A stretch of DNA of 64,000 nt from Pantoea alfalfae (GCF_019880205.1 NZ_CP082292.1:620001-684000), one strand, 5' to 3'; positions 35,652 through 47,626 are shown, numbered from the stretch's first letter. Program-made: numbers and translations. The notes: generated by a model from the letters alone, not told the origin.

Positions 35652-36073
35652 AACAGCGCTATACCCCTGACTTTCCCGAAATGATGCGGCTCTGCGAAAC
35701 CAACTTCGCCCAGTTACGCCGCCTGCTGCCGCGCAACGATGAGGCGGGAGAATCGGTGATTTATCAGGTAAATGGCGCCCGTTATCAGCTGACGATTCAG
35801 GAGTCGACGCGCTACACCACGCTGGTGGAGATCCGCCAGGTCGCGCCTGCTGTGAGTTACTGGAGCCTGCCCTCAATGTCGGTTCGGCTCTATCACGATG
35901 CGATGGTCGCCGAAGTGTGTTCAACTCAACAGATCTATCGCTTCAAAGCGCGCTATGATTATCCTAATAAAAAATTGCATCAGCGCGATGAAAAGCATCA
36001 GATAAACCAGTTTCTTGCAGACTGGCTGCGCTACTGCCTGGCGCATGGCGCGATGGCAGTTCCGGTCTGCTGA
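35648..36073 (+). CDS. yqiB: YqiB, DUF1249 family protein
   Basis: The 141-residue soluble protein (E. coli 140) starts [20 protein letters not shown] and contains [18 protein letters not shown] and [19 protein letters not shown], both near-identical to E. coli YqiB. The function is unknown. It starts inside the nudF stop codon, suggesting coupled translation, and comes before cpdA. Confidence 0.95.
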   Translation: MKQRYTPDFPEMMRLCETNFAQLRRLLPRNDEAGESVIYQVNGARYQLTIQESTRYTTLVEIRQVAPAVSYWSLPSMSVRLYHDAMVAEVCSTQQIYRFKARYDYPNKKLHQRDEKHQINQFLADWLRYCLAHGAMAVPVC

Positions 36074-36115
36074 TGCGTATAATGCAGTAAATGGCGTGGA
36101 GACGAAGGAAACGCT

Positions 36116-36943
36116 TTGGATAGCCTGCTAACTCTTCCTGCAGCGAACGGTTCCGAAATCAGGATTTTGCAAATCACGGATACCCACCTCTTCGCGGGAA
36201 AACATGAATCGCTGCTTGGCGTGAACACCTGGTCGAGTTATGACGCGGTGCTGGATGCGATTATTGCGCAACAGCGCGACTATGACCTGATCATCGCTAC
36301 CGGCGATCTCGCCCAGGATCACTCTGTCGAAGCCTATCAGCATTTTGCTGAGGGCATCTCACGTTTACCGCGACCCTGTGTCTGGCTGCCCGGTAATCAC
36401 GACTTTCAGCCCGCGATGGTTGACACGCTGGCGGCAGCGCACATTAATGCCCATAAACAGGTGCTGGTGGGTGAGCAGTGGCAGATTGTGTTGCTCGATA
36501 GCCAGGTCTACGGTGTCCCGCATGGGATGCTGAGCGACTATCAGCTGGAGTGGCTCGACAACGCGCTGTCCCGCTTTCCGCAACGCCATACGCTGGTCCT
36601 GCTGCATCACCATCCGCTGGCCTCGGGCTGTACCTGGCTCGATCAGCACAGCCTGCGCAATTCCCATCAGCTCGATGCGGTATTACAGCGCTACCCGTTA
36701 GCCCGGACGCTGGTCTGTGGTCATATTCATCAGGAGCTGGATCTGGAGTGGCATGGCCGCCGCGTGCTGGCGACGCCGTCAACCTGCGTCCAGTTCAAAC
36801 CGCACTGTACCAGCTTTACGATTGACACCGTGGCGCCTGGCTGGCGCTGGTTTACCCTGCATCCGGATGGCGGCCTTGAGACCGAGGTCAACCGGCTTGA
36901 CACCGACGCTTTTCGTCCCGATTTAGACTCAGAAGGATATTAA
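36116..36943 (+). CDS. cpdA: 3',5'-cyclic AMP phosphodiesterase
   Basis: The 275-residue metallophosphoesterase has the E. coli CpdA length and hydrolyses cAMP, lowering CRP activation. Metal-binding motifs appear in order: LQITDTHLF, ATGDLAQD, LPGNHDFQPA, LLHHHPL and CGHIHQEL. It uses a TTG start at 36116 after GAAGGAAA; this fits the E. coli N-terminus MESLLTLP. Confidence 0.97.
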   Translation: MDSLLTLPAANGSEIRILQITDTHLFAGKHESLLGVNTWSSYDAVLDAIIAQQRDYDLIIATGDLAQDHSVEAYQHFAEGISRLPRPCVWLPGNHDFQPAMVDTLAAAHINAHKQVLVGEQWQIVLLDSQVYGVPHGMLSDYQLEWLDNALSRFPQRHTLVLLHHHPLASGCTWLDQHSLRNSHQLDAVLQRYPLARTLVCGHIHQELDLEWHGRRVLATPSTCVQFKPHCTSFTIDTVAPGWRWFTLHPDGGLETEVNRLDTDAFRPDLDSEGY

Positions 36944-36946
36944 CGC

Positions 36947-37528
36947 GTGGCGGCATTGCTTTATCTGCACGGTTTTAACAGCTCGCCGCAGTCGGCGAAG
37001 GCAACGCAGTTCCGGCAATGGTTAGAGGCGCAGCACCCCGGCATCGAGATGATCGTGCCTCAGTTGCCGACTTTTCCGGCCGATGCCGCGGCCATGCTGG
37101 AAGATCTGGTGCTGAGCCGCAGTGGCGAAACGCTGGGGCTGGTGGGCTCTTCGCTGGGCGGTTATTACGCCACCTGGCTGTCGCAATGCTTTATGCTGCC
37201 CGCCGTAGTCGTCAATCCTGCGGTGCGACCTTTTGAGCTGCTGGCGGATTTCCTGGGCGAAAATCAGAATCCCTACACCGGCCAGCAATATGTGTTAGAG
37301 TCACGCCACATTTACGATCTCAAAGTAATGCAGATTGAACCGCTGGAAGCGCCCGATTTACTCTGGCTGCTGCAACAGACCGGCGATGAAGTTCTCGATT
37401 ACCGCCAGGCGCTCGATTATTACAGCGCGTGCCGTCATACGGTAGAAGAGGGCGGAAATCATGCATTTACTGGATTCGAGCGCCATTTCCCGCAGATTCT
37501 GGACTTTCTCGGTCTGAATCATCCCTGA
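36947..37528 (+). CDS. yqiA: YqiA, alpha/beta-hydrolase esterase
   Basis: The 193-residue esterase matches E. coli YqiA. The N-terminus [11 protein letters not shown] is the oxyanion segment, [13 protein letters not shown] holds the nucleophile serine, and [11 protein letters not shown] holds the catalytic histidine. It starts with GTG at 36947, only 3 bases after the cpdA stop, and is followed by parE. Confidence 0.95.
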   Translation: MAALLYLHGFNSSPQSAKATQFRQWLEAQHPGIEMIVPQLPTFPADAAAMLEDLVLSRSGETLGLVGSSLGGYYATWLSQCFMLPAVVVNPAVRPFELLADFLGENQNPYTGQQYVLESRHIYDLKVMQIEPLEAPDLLWLLQQTGDEVLDYRQALDYYSACRHTVEEGGNHAFTGFERHFPQILDFLGLNHP

Positions 37529-37532
37529 GTAA

Positions 37533-39473
<1,941 letters not shown>

Positions 39474-39474
39474 A

Positions 39475-39500
39475 AAACAGGACGCGAAAGCGTCCTGTTT
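39475..39500 (+). terminator. Terminator after parE
   Basis: AAACAGGACGC (39475-39485) and GCGTCCTGTTT (39490-39500) form a perfect 11-bp stem with loop GAAA. The next gene starts 66 bases later and so probably has its own promoter. Confidence 0.9.
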
Positions 39501-39566
39501 GCTTTGTACTTCAGCCTGTACATCCTCAGAGAATCCGGCAGATTCAGAGCAGAGACAGTAACCCTT

Positions 39567-40466
39567 GTGAAAATTACCCTGGAAGAGCTACGCGCCTGGG
39601 TGGCGGTGGTGGACAGCGGTTCCATTACTGCGGCGGCATCCCAGCTGGCGCAGACCAGTTCCGGCATCAGCCGGGCGCTATCGCGGCTGGAGAGTAAGCT
39701 GCAGACCACGCTGTTGCATCGGACTACCCGACGGCTGGCGCTGACCGAAGAGGGGCAGGTTTTTCTGGAGCATGCGCGCCAGATCCTGGCCTCGGTTGAG
39801 CAGGCGGAAGAGCAGATTGCACTGCGGCGTGAGATACCGTCAGGCCGGCTGCGGGTGAATGCCGCCACGCCCTTTATGCTGCATGTGATTGTGCCGCTGG
39901 TTGAAGATTTTCGCGCCCGTTATCCGCTGATCCAACTCGAACTGAATACCGACGACATCATGATCGATCTGCTGGAGCAGCAGACCGACATTGCCATTCG
40001 CATTGGCGAACTGCGTGACTCCACGCTGCGCGCCCGGCTGCTTGGCAGTAGTGCAATCCGGCTGATGGCCAGTCCGGCCTATCTGGCAAAAGCGGGCACG
40101 CCGCAGAGCGTTGCCGATCTCGCGCACCATCAGACCATCGGCTTCAGCTATCCTGACACCCTCAACGTCTGGCCGATCTGGCAGCCCGATGGTGATTTTA
40201 TGCGTGTCAAGCCGACGCTCTCGGCTTCGAGCGGTGAAACCATCCGGCAGCTGGCGCTGGCAGGACAGGGTATCGCACGGCTCTCCGACTTTGTCAGCCG
40301 GGAAGATTGCGCCGCTGGCCGGCTGGTGCCGGTTCTTCCCGCGGAAACCCGCGATCTGCGGTTGCCGGTGCATGCGGTTTATTACCGTAACACCACGCTC
40401 TCTTCGCGTATCGGCTGCTTTCTCGATTTTCTCCGCACCGAGATTGATCGGCGTCAGATGCTCTGA
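39567..40466 (+). CDS. LysR-family transcriptional regulator (YafC-like)
   Basis: The 299-residue regulator has an N-terminal HTH (residues 1-60, SITAAASQLAQTSSGISRAL) and a LysR effector domain. It shares the RTTRRLALTEEG, GRLRVNAATPFMLHVIVPL and SGETIRQLALAGQGIARLSD segments characteristic of the YafC/DsdC-like CrgA group. The GTG at 39567 is preferred because the upstream extension crosses the parE terminator zone. E. coli has no regulator between parE and ygiN, so this is a local insertion. Target and ligand are unknown; the adjacent genes could be its targets. Confidence 0.86.
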   Translation: MKITLEELRAWVAVVDSGSITAAASQLAQTSSGISRALSRLESKLQTTLLHRTTRRLALTEEGQVFLEHARQILASVEQAEEQIALRREIPSGRLRVNAATPFMLHVIVPLVEDFRARYPLIQLELNTDDIMIDLLEQQTDIAIRIGELRDSTLRARLLGSSAIRLMASPAYLAKAGTPQSVADLAHHQTIGFSYPDTLNVWPIWQPDGDFMRVKPTLSASSGETIRQLALAGQGIARLSDFVSREDCAAGRLVPVLPAETRDLRLPVHAVYYRNTTLSSRIGCFLDFLRTEIDRRQML

Positions 40467-40486
40467 TCCGGCCTGTCAGAAACAAA

Positions 40487-40512
40487 AAACCTCTGTCACA
40501 GGACAGAGGTTT
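40487..40512 (+). terminator. Terminator after the LysR gene
   Basis: AAACCTCTGTC (40487-40497) and GACAGAGGTTT (40502-40512) form a perfect 11-bp stem with loop ACAG. Confidence 0.87.
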
Positions 40513-40564
40513 GAGGAAGGTGACAAAGTCTGGCCGGATTTGCTTTCAGAACGTGCCTGCACAA

Positions 40565-40742
40565 GGAACACGGTCAGATCGGAAAGACGCAACTACCGCC
40601 ATCCATGGCACGCTCGGCCCGCGCGATTACGCACCTCATCCCTGAGGTGCGCCCTGACCGGGCCAACGCTTTGCGTTGTTCAAAAACGCTCCCGGCGTTT
40701 TTATCCGGGCGGCGGGACGCTTTCCTCTTCTGACCGTGTTCC
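40565..40742. repeat. Dispersed intergenic element with terminal inverted repeats, copy 1
   Basis: The element is bounded by a perfect 14-bp inverted repeat, GGAACACGGTCAGA (40565-40578) and TCTGACCGTGTTCC (40729-40742). Inside are GCACCTCA/TGAGGTGC (only in this copy) and AAAAACGC-TCCCG-GCGTTTTT, a terminator-like hairpin. From GGGCCAACGC to the right end the sequence matches copy 2 at 51792-51942 with few changes. It lies between the LysR gene terminator and the ygiN stop. No gene is convincing inside; the short frames are by-products of the repeat. It resembles a non-autonomous (MITE-like) or BIME-like element. Confidence 0.8.
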
Positions 40743-40844
40743 CTGCGCTTTGAGCTAATTTATTGCTGCCAGAGGCACCCTGCTGAGACTTCATCACCAG
40801 CCTTAACCCCCGCTACACAACCGGCGTTAAGGTTTCAGCAATCA

Positions 40845-41153
40845 TCAGGCACTCGGTTCCAGCACCAGAATCTTCACATCCACCACATCATCTTTAATGA
40901 TGGCGCGATGCGCATCCATATGCGGCATCTGCTGATGCTGCTCCAGATGGCGCAGCGTTTCCCACTGCTCCAGCATGAAAATAGAGTCTGGCGAGTTTTG
41001 CTTCCATGGCACCTGCGCCTGATGATCCAGCAGCGCGTCATACTGATGGCAGCCATCTTCTTCTAAGACCTGCGGGATCAGCTTTTTCACTGCATCCAGC
41101 ACAGCCTGACGGCGACCGGGTTTAACACAAATTTCAGCAACGACTGTTAACAT
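40845..41153 (-). CDS. ygiN: YgiN-like quinol monooxygenase (ABM domain)
   Basis: The 102-residue ABM-fold protein (E. coli YgiN 104) starts MLTVVAEICVKPGRRQAV and contains DSIFMLEQWETLRHLEQHQQ and the PHMDAHR segment. E. coli YgiN oxidises menadiol without a metal or flavin, completing a quinone redox cycle with MdaB. Here it lies 48 bases downstream of mdaB on the same strand, so they form an operon. Confidence 0.93.
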   Translation of the reverse strand: MLTVVAEICVKPGRRQAVLDAVKKLIPQVLEEDGCHQYDALLDHQAQVPWKQNSPDSIFMLEQWETLRHLEQHQQMPHMDAHRAIIKDDVVDVKILVLEPSA

Positions 41154-41201
41154 TCGCGAATTCCTCTTTCGTGGGAAAATAGGGGATAGCCCCCAACCAT
41201 C

Positions 41202-41783
41202 TTACGCAAAAACGCGGCTAAGATGGGTCCGATAAGCGGCAATATCGCGTGGCACGTCCGGCGCTTTAATCACGTCGTTGCAGATAAAGGTCGGCAGCGC
41301 TTCCATTCCCAGGAACTGGTTGGCCTTGTGGAAGTGTAGATAGAGACCATCGACGCCGACGCCTTCAAAGAACTGTTCAGGGTCGGTAAAAGCCTGCAGC
41401 GGCGCATTCCAGGTCAGCGACAGCATATATTTTTTGCCCAGCAGCAGACCGCCGGAACCATATTTTTTTGCTGCATCGGAACGGGTACGACCATCGCTGG
41501 CGTAGAGCGAACCGTGGCCTTCAGTAAAGACTTCATCGATGTAACGCTTCACTGTCCAGGGTTCGCCCATCCACCAGCCCGGCATCTGATAAATCACCAC
41601 ATCGCTGTCGACATATTTCTGCACCTCATCGGCGATCACGTAATCGCTGTCAGCCACGGTGACTGACACTTCATGTCCCATGTCACGCAGCTGGCTGGCC
41701 GCAACATCGGTCAGGGTGTGGTTCAGTTCGCCTTTAGAGTGGGCAAAAGTTTTGCCGCCATCGATAATTAAAATCTTGCTCAT
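41202..41783 (-). CDS. mdaB: NADPH:quinone reductase MdaB
   Basis: The 193-residue flavodoxin-like quinone reductase has the E. coli MdaB length. It reduces quinones by two electrons with NADPH and FAD. Visible segments are ILIIDGGKTFAHSKGELN (FAD pyrophosphate site), YQMPGWWMGEPWTVKRYIDE and TWNAPLQAFTDPEQFFEG. The ATG at 41783 matches the E. coli N-terminus. It is divergent from the PheC-like gene across 165 bases. Confidence 0.96.
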   Translation of the reverse strand: MSKILIIDGGKTFAHSKGELNHTLTDVAASQLRDMGHEVSVTVADSDYVIADEVQKYVDSDVVIYQMPGWWMGEPWTVKRYIDEVFTEGHGSLYASDGRTRSDAAKKYGSGGLLLGKKYMLSLTWNAPLQAFTDPEQFFEGVGVDGLYLHFHKANQFLGMEALPTFICNDVIKAPDVPRDIAAYRTHLSRVFA

Positions 41784-41948
41784 GAATAGGTTGCCTCGTT
41801 TCCTGAATATGGTGCTCAGCTTACGTGCGCCGCAGCCGCAGAAAAATGCGTGGTTGATCACAACACTTTTGCTGCAGCAGCAACAATACGCCGGTTTATG
41901 GCACCATCGGTGGGCAAACTCACCATAAAAATCATAGAAAAAATCAGA

Positions 41949-42713
41949 ATGAAAAAATTAATCCTCGCTTTGTTGCTGGCCAGCGGTGCTGTCCATGCGC
42001 AATCTCATCTCGACACCGTTCTCCGTTCTAAGACGCTCAAAGTCTGCACCACCGGCGATTACAAACCCTATAGCTATCTGCGACCCGATGGTCAGTATGA
42101 AGGGCTGGATATCAGCATGGCGAACGCGCTGGCTACCTCGCTCGGCGCAAAAGTAGAGTGGGTACAGACCAGCTGGAAAAACCTGATGCCAGACTTCCTG
42201 GCAAAGCAGTGTGACATCGCCGTCGGCGGCGTCTCCGTCACGCTGAAACGCCAGCAGACGGCCTGGCTCGCGCAGCCGCTGGACGTGGATGGCAAAATCC
42301 CGCTGGTGCGCTGCAGCGATAAAGAGCGCTTCCAGACCCTCGAACAGCTCAACCGGCCTGACGTACGGCTGATTGAACCGGCAGGTGGTACTAACGAAGC
42401 CTTTGTACACAGCCATCTGCCAGAGGCCTCGCTGACGCTGTTTCACGATAACGTCACCATCTTCCAGCAGCTGGTCGATAACAAAGCGGATGTGATGATC
42501 ACCGATGCCTCAGAAGCGCGTTTTCAGCAGCAGCATTACCCGACGCTCTGCGCGATCAATCCCGACAAACCGCTGCAGTATGGCGAGAAGGCTTACATGA
42601 TCCCGCGTGACGACATCAGCTGGAAACTCTATGTCGATCAGTGGGTGCATCTCAGCATCGCCACGGGTGAATATCGTGATATTGCCCGTCAGTGGATAGG
42701 GTCAAAGCCCTGA
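41949..42713 (+). CDS. Periplasmic PheC-like cyclohexadienyl dehydratase / solute-binding-fold protein
   Basis: The 254-residue precursor has a signal peptide (1-18, ending AVHA-QS) and a type II solute-binding fold. It closely resembles Pseudomonas PheC (cyclohexadienyl dehydratase), an enzyme evolved from an amino-acid-binding protein: TTGDYKPYSYLRPDG, VQTSWKNLMPDFLAKQCDIA, FQTLEQLNRPDV, GGTNEAF, HDNVTIFQQLVDNKADVMIT and TDASEARFQ. The last aligns with TDAIEAR in PheC, which I recall as holding the catalytic glutamate. PheC turns prephenate into phenylpyruvate and arogenate into phenylalanine in the periplasm. An amino-acid-binding role is the alternative, but no ABC permease genes are adjacent. 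E. coli has ygiV/ygiW/qseBC between parC and mdaB instead. Confidence 0.75.
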   Translation: MKKLILALLLASGAVHAQSHLDTVLRSKTLKVCTTGDYKPYSYLRPDGQYEGLDISMANALATSLGAKVEWVQTSWKNLMPDFLAKQCDIAVGGVSVTLKRQQTAWLAQPLDVDGKIPLVRCSDKERFQTLEQLNRPDVRLIEPAGGTNEAFVHSHLPEASLTLFHDNVTIFQQLVDNKADVMITDASEARFQQQHYPTLCAINPDKPLQYGEKAYMIPRDDISWKLYVDQWVHLSIATGEYRDIARQWIGSKP

Positions 42714-42905
42714 TTCACTTCAGCAGAGAGGTCAGGCACTTGCCGGTCTGAATCCGGCGTGCTTCCGGCACATGAAATTGCGCGGCGGGACGCCTATTGT
42801 CCCGCGCTTCCCCTGTGACTAACACCAGGGAATAAGGTACTATCCTCGCCAAACCACCGCCGGGTGTCCCGCCGTTGTGGGCCACGATGTGAGGATGAGA
42901 AATTA

Positions 42906-45179
42906 ATGAGTGAACTGACTCAGGATGGTGCAGAGCGTCTCGCCCTGCACACATTCACCGAGAATGCGTACTTAAACTATTCGATGTACGTCATCATGGA
43001 CCGCGCACTGCCTTACATTGGCGACGGATTAAAGCCGGTTCAGCGACGTATCATCTACGCCATGTCCGAGCTGGGGCTTAGCGCCAGCGCAAAATTCAAA
43101 AAATCGGCACGTACCGTGGGTGACGTGCTGGGTAAATACCATCCGCACGGCGACAGCGCCTGCTATGAAGCGATGGTGTTGATGGCGCAGCCGTTCTCCT
43201 ACCGTTATCCGCTGGTTGACGGTCAGGGCAACTGGGGGGCGCCGGATGATCCCAAGTCGTTCGCGGCGATGCGTTACACCGAATCCCGTCTGTCAAAATA
43301 TGCCGAGCTGCTGCTGGGCGAGCTGGGTCAGGGCACGGTCGACTATCAGCCGAACTTTGATGGCACGCTGCAGGAGCCGAAGATGTTACCGGCGCGCCTG
43401 CCCAATATTCTGCTGAACGGCACCACCGGTATCGCCGTAGGCATGGCGACCGATATTCCGCCACACAACCTGCGCGAAGTGGCTCAGGCGGCGATCGCAC
43501 TGATCGACGCGCCGAAAACCACGCTGGAACAGCTGCTGGATATTGTCCAGGGACCTGATTATCCGACCGAGGCGGAGATCATTACGCCGCGTGACGAAAT
43601 CCGCAAAATTTATCAGACCGGGCGTGGTTCCATCCGCCAGCGTGCGGTATGGAAGAAAGAAGAGGGCGAGGTGGTCATCACCGCGTTGCCGCATCAGGTG
43701 TCAGGCGCGCGCGTGCTGGAGCAAATTGCTAACCAGATGCGCAATAAAAAGCTGCCGATGGTGGAGGATCTGCGTGATGAATCGGATCACGAGAACCCGA
43801 CCCGCCTGGTGATCGTTCCGCGCTCCAACCGCGTCGATCTCGATCAGGTGATGAACCATCTGTTCGCCACCACCGATCTGGAGAAGAGTTACCGCGTTAA
43901 CCTCAATATGATCGGCCTGGATAACCGCCCGGCGGTGAAAAATCTGCATGAAATCCTGACCGAATGGCTGGTGTTCCGCCGCGATACGGTCAAACGCCGT
44001 CTGAACTACCGGCTGGATCGCGTGCTGCGCCGCCTGCATATTCTGGAAGGTTTGCTGGTCGCATTCCTGAACATTGATGAAGTGATCGAGATCATCCGTA
44101 CTGAGGATGAGCCGAAGCCGGTCCTGATGTCGCGTTTTGGCATCAGTGAAACGCAGGCCGAATCCATCCTCGAACTGAAGTTGCGCCACCTGGCAAAACT
44201 GGAAGAGATGAAGATCCGTGGCGAGCAGGCGGATCTGGAAAAAGAGCGCGATCAGCTGCAGGCGACGCTGGCGTCTGAACGCAAGATGAATACCCTGCTG
44301 AAAAAAGAGTTACAGGCTGACAGCGCCAGCTACGGCGACGATCGTCGTTCGCCGCTGTGTGAGCGTGAAGAAGCCAAAGCTCTGAGCGAAACCGAGCTGG
44401 TGCCGTCTGAACCGGTCACCATTGTGCTGTCGCAAATGGGCTGGGTGCGCAGCGCCAAAGGCCACGATATCGATCCAGCCGGACTGAGCTATAAAGCGGG
44501 CGACAGCTATCTGGCTGCCGCACGCGGCAAGAGCAATCAGCCGGTGGCCTTTATCGACTCCACGGGCCGCAGCTATACGCTGGATCCGACATCGCTGCCT
44601 TCCGCGCGCGGACAGGGCGAGCCGCTGACCGGCAAGCTGACGCCACCGCCGGGTGCGGTGGTTGAACAGGTGCTGATGGAGCCGGATGACCAGCGTCTGC
44701 TGATGGCCTCTGATGCGGGCTACGGTTTCATCTGTACCTTCAGCGACCTGGTGTCGCGCAACCGTGCCGGTAAAGCGCTGCTGACGCTGCCGGACAATGC
44801 CCGCGTAATGACGCCAATGGCGGTCCATCATGAAGATGACATGCTGCTGGCGATTACCCAGGCGGGACGGATGCTGATGTTCCCGGTTGGCGAACTGCCG
44901 CAGATGTCGAAAGGCAAGGGCAACAAAATCATCTCTATTCCGTCAGCAGAAGCCGCCGCGGGTCAGGACAAACTGGCCTGGCTGATGATCCTGCCGCCGG
45001 GCAGTGCGATCACACTGCACGTGGGCAAACGTAAAATGCTGCTGCGCAGTGAAGAGCTACAGAAATTCCGTGCCGATCGCGGACGTCGCGGCACGCTGTT
45101 ACCGCGCGGCCTGCAAAAAATTGATCGTGTTGAACTGGATGCACCTGCGCGTCCGGCGAGCCCGGATAGCGAAGCGTAA
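42906..45179 (+). CDS. parC: DNA topoisomerase IV subunit A
   Basis: The 757-residue cleavage subunit (E. coli 752) acts with ParE. The quinolone-resistance region has [17 protein letters not shown], and the catalytic tyrosine is in [14 protein letters not shown]; the serine and glutamate-equivalent positions (S-A-C-Y-E) show the wild-type type of residues. The C-terminal beta-pinwheel contains repeats such as [15 protein letters not shown] and [10 protein letters not shown]. The start is the ATG at 42906, matching E. coli MSDMAERLALHEF in position, with GAGGATGAG upstream. plsC follows 45 bases later. Confidence 0.98.
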   Translation: MSELTQDGAERLALHTFTENAYLNYSMYVIMDRALPYIGDGLKPVQRRIIYAMSELGLSASAKFKKSARTVGDVLGKYHPHGDSACYEAMVLMAQPFSYRYPLVDGQGNWGAPDDPKSFAAMRYTESRLSKYAELLLGELGQGTVDYQPNFDGTLQEPKMLPARLPNILLNGTTGIAVGMATDIPPHNLREVAQAAIALIDAPKTTLEQLLDIVQGPDYPTEAEIITPRDEIRKIYQTGRGSIRQRAVWKKEEGEVVITALPHQVSGARVLEQIANQMRNKKLPMVEDLRDESDHENPTRLVIVPRSNRVDLDQVMNHLFATTDLEKSYRVNLNMIGLDNRPAVKNLHEILTEWLVFRRDTVKRRLNYRLDRVLRRLHILEGLLVAFLNIDEVIEIIRTEDEPKPVLMSRFGISETQAESILELKLRHLAKLEEMKIRGEQADLEKERDQLQATLASERKMNTLLKKELQADSASYGDDRRSPLCEREEAKALSETELVPSEPVTIVLSQMGWVRSAKGHDIDPAGLSYKAGDSYLAAARGKSNQPVAFIDSTGRSYTLDPTSLPSARGQGEPLTGKLTPPPGAVVEQVLMEPDDQRLLMASDAGYGFICTFSDLVSRNRAGKALLTLPDNARVMTPMAVHHEDDMLLAITQAGRMLMFPVGELPQMSKGKGNKIISIPSAEAAAGQDKLAWLMILPPGSAITLHVGKRKMLLRSEELQKFRADRGRRGTLLPRGLQKIDRVELDAPARPASPDSEA

Positions 45180-45224
45180 ACTACCCGGCTGACCCTGCGT
45201 CAGCCGTGGCTCAATGAGGGAACT

Positions 45225-45962
45225 ATGTTACTGATTCTGCGTGCCATTATCGTCGTCATTTATTCGATCCTAATCTGTATCTTTGGCTGTATCTGGTGTC
45301 TTTTTTCACCACGCGATCCGCGCCACGTCGCCACTTTTGGCCGTCTGTTCGGCAAATTATCGACGGTGTTTGGTCTTAAAGTCGATCTGCGCAAACCGGA
45401 AGGCGCAGAGAATTATGGTAATGCGATTTATATCGCCAACCATCAGAACAACTACGACATGGTCACCGCGGCTAAAATGGTGCAGCCCTATACGGTAACC
45501 GTGGGCAAGAAGAGCCTGCTGTGGGTGCCGTTTTTTGGCCTGCTCTACTGGCTGACCGGCAACCTGCTGATTGACCGCGATGACCGGGCGAAAGCGCGCG
45601 GCACCATCGGTGAGCTGGTGGATCAGTTTAACCGCAAGCGCATCTCCATCTGGATGTTTCCTGAGGGAACGCGCAGCCGTGGCCGTGGCCTGCTGCCGTT
45701 TAAAACTGGTGCCTTCCACGCTGCCGTGGCGGCGGGCGTGCCGATCATTCCGATTGTGGTCTCCAATACCCATGGCAAGATCGATCTCAACCGCTGGAAC
45801 AACGGGCTGGTTATTGTTGAGATGCTGCCGCCGGTTGATGTAAAAGCATTCGAGTCTTCGTCGGTGCGTAAGCTGGCTACCCACTGTCGCGAACTGATGG
45901 CGGCGAAGCTGGAAGAACTCAACGCCGAAGTCGCAGAACGCGAAAAAAACGGAAAAATCTGA
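45225..45962 (+). CDS. plsC: 1-acyl-sn-glycerol-3-phosphate acyltransferase
   Basis: The 245-residue enzyme (E. coli 245) adds the second acyl chain to make phosphatidic acid at the inner membrane. It has an N-terminal membrane segment, the catalytic NHQNNYD (HX4D) and FPEGTRSRG. It follows parC by 45 bases, as in E. coli. Confidence 0.98.
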   Translation: MLLILRAIIVVIYSILICIFGCIWCLFSPRDPRHVATFGRLFGKLSTVFGLKVDLRKPEGAENYGNAIYIANHQNNYDMVTAAKMVQPYTVTVGKKSLLWVPFFGLLYWLTGNLLIDRDDRAKARGTIGELVDQFNRKRISIWMFPEGTRSRGRGLLPFKTGAFHAAVAAGVPIIPIVVSNTHGKIDLNRWNNGLVIVEMLPPVDVKAFESSSVRKLATHCRELMAAKLEELNAEVAEREKNGKI

Positions 45963-46104
45963 CCGGCGAGCCATTCGCCGAACTATCCTGCATGGATGCC
46001 GCGCGGCGGGCCTTATCCGGCTCGCCGTGAACGCAGCACAGCAAAAACAGATCAATAAAAACAGGGTCGGCGCTTAGCGCCACGCGTAAAGGGTCAGAAG
46101 TTTT

Positions 46105-47535
46105 ATGTCTTTCAGCAGACGTCAGTTCATCCAGCTTTCTGCCGGAGCGGTGCTTAGCGCCAGTTTACTCCCTCATGCGGCACATGCCGCCTCTTCAGCC
46201 AATGGCGATACACCGCTTCCGGTTCCGCCGTTGCTGGAATCCCGTCGCGGCCAGCCGCTGTTCCTGACGATGCAGCGCAGCCACTGGTCATTTAATGGCG
46301 ACAATAACAAAGTGCCGGTGTGGGGTATCAATGGCCTCTATCTTGGCCCGACCGTCCGGGTTTACAGCGGTGACGACGTAAAGCTGATCTACAGCAACCG
46401 GCTGAATGAGTCCGTCTCCATGACCGTCAGCGGTTTACAGCTGCCGGGTGCATTAATGGGTGGCGCGCCACGTATGATGTCGGCCGGTGTCGACTGGTCG
46501 CCGGTACTGCCGATTCGTCAGGCGGCCTCAACCTGCTGGTATCACGCCAATACCCCAAACCGCATGGCGCCGCATATCTATAACGGTCTGGCGGGTATGT
46601 GGCTGGTGGAAGATGACATCGGTAAACAGCTGCCGCTGCCGAAGCATTACGGCGTCGATGACTTCCCCATCATCATTCAGGACAAGCGGCTCGATAACTT
46701 TGCCACGCCGGTCTATGACCCGCCGCAGGATGGTGGTTTCCTGGGTGATACGCTGCTGGTGAATGGGGTACGCAATCCGTATGTTGAGGTGTCACGCGGC
46801 TGGGTACGCCTGCGTCTGCTGAACGCCTCGAATGCGCGACGCTATGAGATGGTGCTCAGCGATAATCGTCCGTTTATGGTGATTGCCAGCGATCAGGGCT
46901 ATCTGCCTGCGCCGGTTGCGGTGCAGCGTCTGTCACTGGCGCCGGGCGAACGTCGCGAAGTGCTGGTGGATATGTCGCAGGGCGATGAAGTGTCGATTAC
47001 GGCGGGAACGGCGGCAGGCATTATGGATCGGCTGCGCGGTTTCTTTGAGCCATCTTCTATTCTGACCTCCACCCTGATCCTGACGCTGCGCCCAACCGGC
47101 TTACTGCCGCTGGTGACGGATAATCTCCCGATGCGGCTGCTGGCCGACCAGATTCTGGATGGGGTGGCGGTGCGCACCCGCGAATTCCGCATCGGTGACA
47201 GCATGCCGGGCATCAACGGCGCGCTCTGGGATATGAACCGCATTGACACCACTGCGCAGCAGGGCACCTTTGAGCGCTGGATCCTGCACGCCGATCGGCC
47301 GCAGTCGCTGCATATTCAGGGCGTTATGTTCCTGATTAAAAGTGTGAATGGCGCACAGCCGATGGGCGAAGATCGTGGCTGGAAAGATACGGTGTGGGTC
47401 GATGGCAGCGTGGAACTGATGGTCAGCTTCCCGCAAAGTTCGTCAGATCACTTCCCGTTTGTCTACCACAGTCAGACCCTGGAACTGGCCGACCGCGGTA
47501 CGGCGGGTCAGCTGGTGGTGCAGCCCACTGCATAA
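46105..47535 (+). CDS. ftsP: Cell division protein FtsP (SufI)
   Basis: The 476-residue protein (E. coli 470) is a periplasmic multicopper-oxidase-like protein of the divisome that helps cells divide under stress. It has a twin-arginine signal (FSRRQFIQLSAG..., cleavage after HAAHA), so it is exported folded. The cupredoxin domains retain the fold, but the copper-ligand HxH motifs of true oxidases are not seen, as expected for SufI. Confidence 0.96.
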   Translation: MSFSRRQFIQLSAGAVLSASLLPHAAHAASSANGDTPLPVPPLLESRRGQPLFLTMQRSHWSFNGDNNKVPVWGINGLYLGPTVRVYSGDDVKLIYSNRLNESVSMTVSGLQLPGALMGGAPRMMSAGVDWSPVLPIRQAASTCWYHANTPNRMAPHIYNGLAGMWLVEDDIGKQLPLPKHYGVDDFPIIIQDKRLDNFATPVYDPPQDGGFLGDTLLVNGVRNPYVEVSRGWVRLRLLNASNARRYEMVLSDNRPFMVIASDQGYLPAPVAVQRLSLAPGERREVLVDMSQGDEVSITAGTAAGIMDRLRGFFEPSSILTSTLILTLRPTGLLPLVTDNLPMRLLADQILDGVAVRTREFRIGDSMPGINGALWDMNRIDTTAQQGTFERWILHADRPQSLHIQGVMFLIKSVNGAQPMGEDRGWKDTVWVDGSVELMVSFPQSSSDHFPFVYHSQTLELADRGTAGQLVVQPTA

Positions 47536-47539
47536 CAGC

Positions 47540-47570
47540 GCGGTCAGGCAGGGAGAACCCGCCTGACCGC
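47540..47570. terminator. Hairpin between ftsP and dkgA
   Basis: GCGGTCAGGC (47540-47549) and GCCTGACCGC (47561-47570) form a perfect 10-bp stem with an 11-base loop between convergent genes. There is no strong T run. Confidence 0.6.
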
Positions 47571-47626
47571 ATTAAGCCCCCTCTGCCCGTCAACGGCAGG
47601 GCAGAGCGGTTAAGGTCACCTTCACG

